Assembly (NCBI GenBank): GCA_965230215.1
Contig: CBDDKN010000001.1
Location: 2,356,001 to 2,420,000, forward strand
DNA length: 64,000 nt
Direction of reading: 5' to 3'
DNA from: RFSX01 sp965230215
GTDB lineage: Bacteria; Bacteroidota; Bacteroidia; Chitinophagales; Saprospiraceae
This document shows, in pieces, positions 62,201-64,000 of this stretch. The notes beneath the pieces are model-generated. The model saw only the letters and a list, made by a program, of their open reading frames with translations, was not told where the DNA came from and searched no databases. Position 1 is the first letter of the stretch, and every line of letters begins with the position of its first letter. The translations under genes were made by a program, and so were the position numbers.

Positions 62201-64000
62201 ATGTTCCTTAGAACAGCCATTATTTTTATTACAGCTTTTGTTTTTATTATTCCTGTCGCTTTTACTCAGTATAATTTTGACACTTCTCTAATACCTGAAG
62301 AATTGCTCAAAGGCTGCCATTCTGTGGTTAGGTTTGATAAAACATATGTTGAATTCAAAAGTGCGGATAAGCTTATCGTACAGAGAGAACGGGCCCTGAC
62401 AGTTTTTAAAGATGATCACAAAGACCTGTTAAATTTAAGTTTGCTATATAAGAAAGGCAGTGAATCTATCAAGGATGTAACGCTGGAGTATTATGATGCT
62501 CGAGGCAATAAGTTATCATCGATCAAAGAAAACAAACTCGACGATTATGCCAGATATGATGGCTACTCAATGATTAGTGACTTCAGGTCTCTCAACTATG
62601 ATTATAAGACAATTGATTATCCTGTTACTATCTATTATAAGTATACAAAGGTTTCAAAAAATGGCTGGATTCCACTTTGGCACCCTATCACCGCATACAA
62701 ACAATCCTTACATTTCTCAGATTATAAACTGATAAACGAAAGTGATGCAATTATAGAAACCAAGGAATTTGCCCCGCCTAATATCTCGTTTGACAAATAT
62801 GACGATCTCCATTATTCAATGGAAAATATAAATGTGTTGTATAAGGAAAAGTACGCCCCAACAGACAGTATTTTTCCTAATGTGTTTTTTAGAGCCAATC
62901 AATTTAGCTATGAAGGAATAAAAGGCACTTTTAACAGTTGGAATGAGCTTGGTAAGTGGATATATGAAGGCCTGCTGGCGCATAAGGATATGGACAGGAA
63001 TGAGCTAAAGGAAGTGGTCAGACCTTTTATTTCCAATCCAGATGATAAAATAACTACTGCTAAAGAGATATACAACTACATAAAAGAAAATACACGGTAT
63101 ATAAGTATTGGTCTGGATGAAGGCGGTCTTGTTCCAATGGATCCTAAAAAAGTCAATGAACTTAAATATGGTGATTGTAAAGCCTTGAGTTTTTATACTC
63201 ATAAACTTCTGGGGGCTTATGACATCCATAGTGATTACGTTATAGTAGAAGCCGGGTCAGACAAAAAAGTATCATTTGACGAAGACTTTTACAGTGTGGA
63301 ACAAGGCAACCATATCATACTGAGAATCACGGAGGATCAAGACACATTCTGGATAGATTGTACCATGCATGAGAGTCCCTTTGGATTTCTAGGCAGCTTT
63401 ACAGATGATCGCAGTGTGCTTGCAGTAGATGAAACAGGTGGAGAGATAGCAAAGACACCCAATTACGGTATTGAATTAAATAGCAATAAAACAAATATTA
63501 TAATTGACAAGAGTGATAATGATTCATACAGCCTTTCATATGAATCGGTAAACAAAGGAATTGGATATAATAAGTACAAGTATCTCTCACGGTTAGAGAA
63601 TAGCGACTTAAAAGATTTCTTCCTTGATCAGTTTAAAAATATCAAGTCTGTTTCGTTGGATAATTCTGAATTTGAATTTGATGAGGATTCCATTTCGGTT
63701 ATCAACAAAGCAGAGCTTAGTTTTAAAAGCTTTTATCAGACCCTGGGTGATTATCTATTGTTTCCTGTAGGCATCTATGATCTAAAGGTTCCATATCTTC
63801 CTAAGGATAAAAAACGGGTCTATCCGATACAATTTGAACGCTCATTTCAGAACGCTTATAAGGTAAAAATTAAGATTCCGGAATCCTATGACTTTGTCGA
63901 AACTATTGAAGATTATATCCTTGAATCTGATTACGGTTTCTATTCACTAAAAATATCAACCGAAGGGGAGTATTTGATATACGCGCATAAATTCATACTT
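62201..64000 (+). CDS. DUF3857/transglutaminase-like exported protein (3' end outside the window)
   Basis: An open frame from the ATG at 62201 to the window edge, 600 codons without a stop. A signal peptide (TAIIFITAFVFIIPVAFTQ) is followed by a DUF3857-type beta domain (ERALTVFKDDHKDLLNLSLLY) and a transglutaminase-like core: YIKENTRYISIGLDEGGLVPMDPKK, then the catalytic-cysteine motif YGDCKALSFY. The downstream His and Asp are expected near DFYSVEQGNHIILRI and TFWIDCT. Such proteins are common in Bacteroidota and sit in the periplasm; function is not established. Confidence 0.85.
   Translation, partial: MFLRTAIIFITAFVFIIPVAFTQYNFDTSLIPEELLKGCHSVVRFDKTYVEFKSADKLIVQRERALTVFKDDHKDLLNLSLLYKKGSESIKDVTLEYYDARGNKLSSIKENKLDDYARYDGYSMISDFRSLNYDYKTIDYPVTIYYKYTKVSKNGWIPLWHPITAYKQSLHFSDYKLINESDAIIETKEFAPPNISFDKYDDLHYSMENINVLYKEKYAPTDSIFPNVFFRANQFSYEGIKGTFNSWNELGKWIYEGLLAHKDMDRNELKEVVRPFISNPDDKITTAKEIYNYIKENTRYISIGLDEGGLVPMDPKKVNELKYGDCKALSFYTHKLLGAYDIHSDYVIVEAGSDKKVSFDEDFYSVEQGNHIILRITEDQDTFWIDCTMHESPFGFLGSFTDDRSVLAVDETGGEIAKTPNYGIELNSNKTNIIIDKSDNDSYSLSYESVNKGIGYNKYKYLSRLENSDLKDFFLDQFKNIKSVSLDNSEFEFDEDSISVINKAELSFKSFYQTLGDYLLFPVGIYDLKVPYLPKDKKRVYPIQFERSFQNAYKVKIKIPESYDFVETIEDYILESDYGFYSLKISTEGEYLIYAHKFIL

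Noticed and set aside
1..64000. Insertion sequences, prophage, integrase or chromosomal origin
   Set aside because: No transposase, recombinase or phage structural gene was found in any coding region read, and no cluster of DnaA boxes near dnaB.

Overview
The window is a chromosomal stretch from a member of the Bacteroidota, most likely a Saprospiraceae-like marine or sludge bacterium. The grounds are Bacteroidota-type promoters (TAnnTTTG -7 elements), type IX secretion (T9SS) sorting domains, DUF3078, DUF4920 and DUF6249 proteins, many small lipoproteins, TTG starts and A+T-rich intergenic DNA. No transposase, integrase, phage gene or CRISPR array was seen, so this is mainly core chromosome with lineage-specific surface proteins.

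Region 1 (1-8 kb): ribosomal protein S1 (minus), an acyl-CoA ligase (plus), then the rpsF-rpsR-rplI operon (minus). S1 and S6 both carry the same extra C-terminal helix-hairpin-helix module. A DUF4920 lipoprotein and a frameshifted BioD-like/DRTGG gene follow. An isolated RNA gene with its own promoter and terminator folds as a tRNA with anticodon GUC and a variable region of about 70 nt.

Region 2 (8-25 kb): a GH113-like glycosidase overlapping panC and followed by panD and a flippase-like membrane protein; an acyltransferase; an ECF sigma/anti-sigma-like/CpxP-like operon; a TPR protein; then a minus-strand block with polyphosphate glucokinase, two cyclophilin lipoproteins, an rRNA pseudouridine synthase and DnaB. 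An ABC-2 transporter pair, a ferredoxin-reductase and a thioredoxin-like protein complete it.

Region 3 (26-40 kb): a large exported BNR/PKD/LamG protein, DNA polymerase I, the first of two paralogous giant exported proteins, a DUF3078 protein, an M28 peptidase overlapping hpt, and tRNA-Gln preceded by two tandem 95-bp copies of its own 5' end interrupted by a palindrome.

Region 4 (40-48 kb): a putative taurine locus with a cysteine-sulfinate-decarboxylase-like enzyme and an SSS symporter on the minus strand, divergent from cysteine dioxygenase and an Lrp/AsnC regulator. A DUF5117-type zinc metalloprotease and an exported Gfo/Idh/MocA oxidoreductase follow.

Region 5 (48-64 kb): T9SS and lipoprotein genes, a TPR-membrane-cyclase sensor, two further ECF sigma modules (one with a membrane-anchored barrel-like partner), the 1576-residue paralogue with a T9SS tail, and a DUF3857/transglutaminase gene cut by the window end.

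All names rest on reading motifs and protein character by eye. No database search was run.
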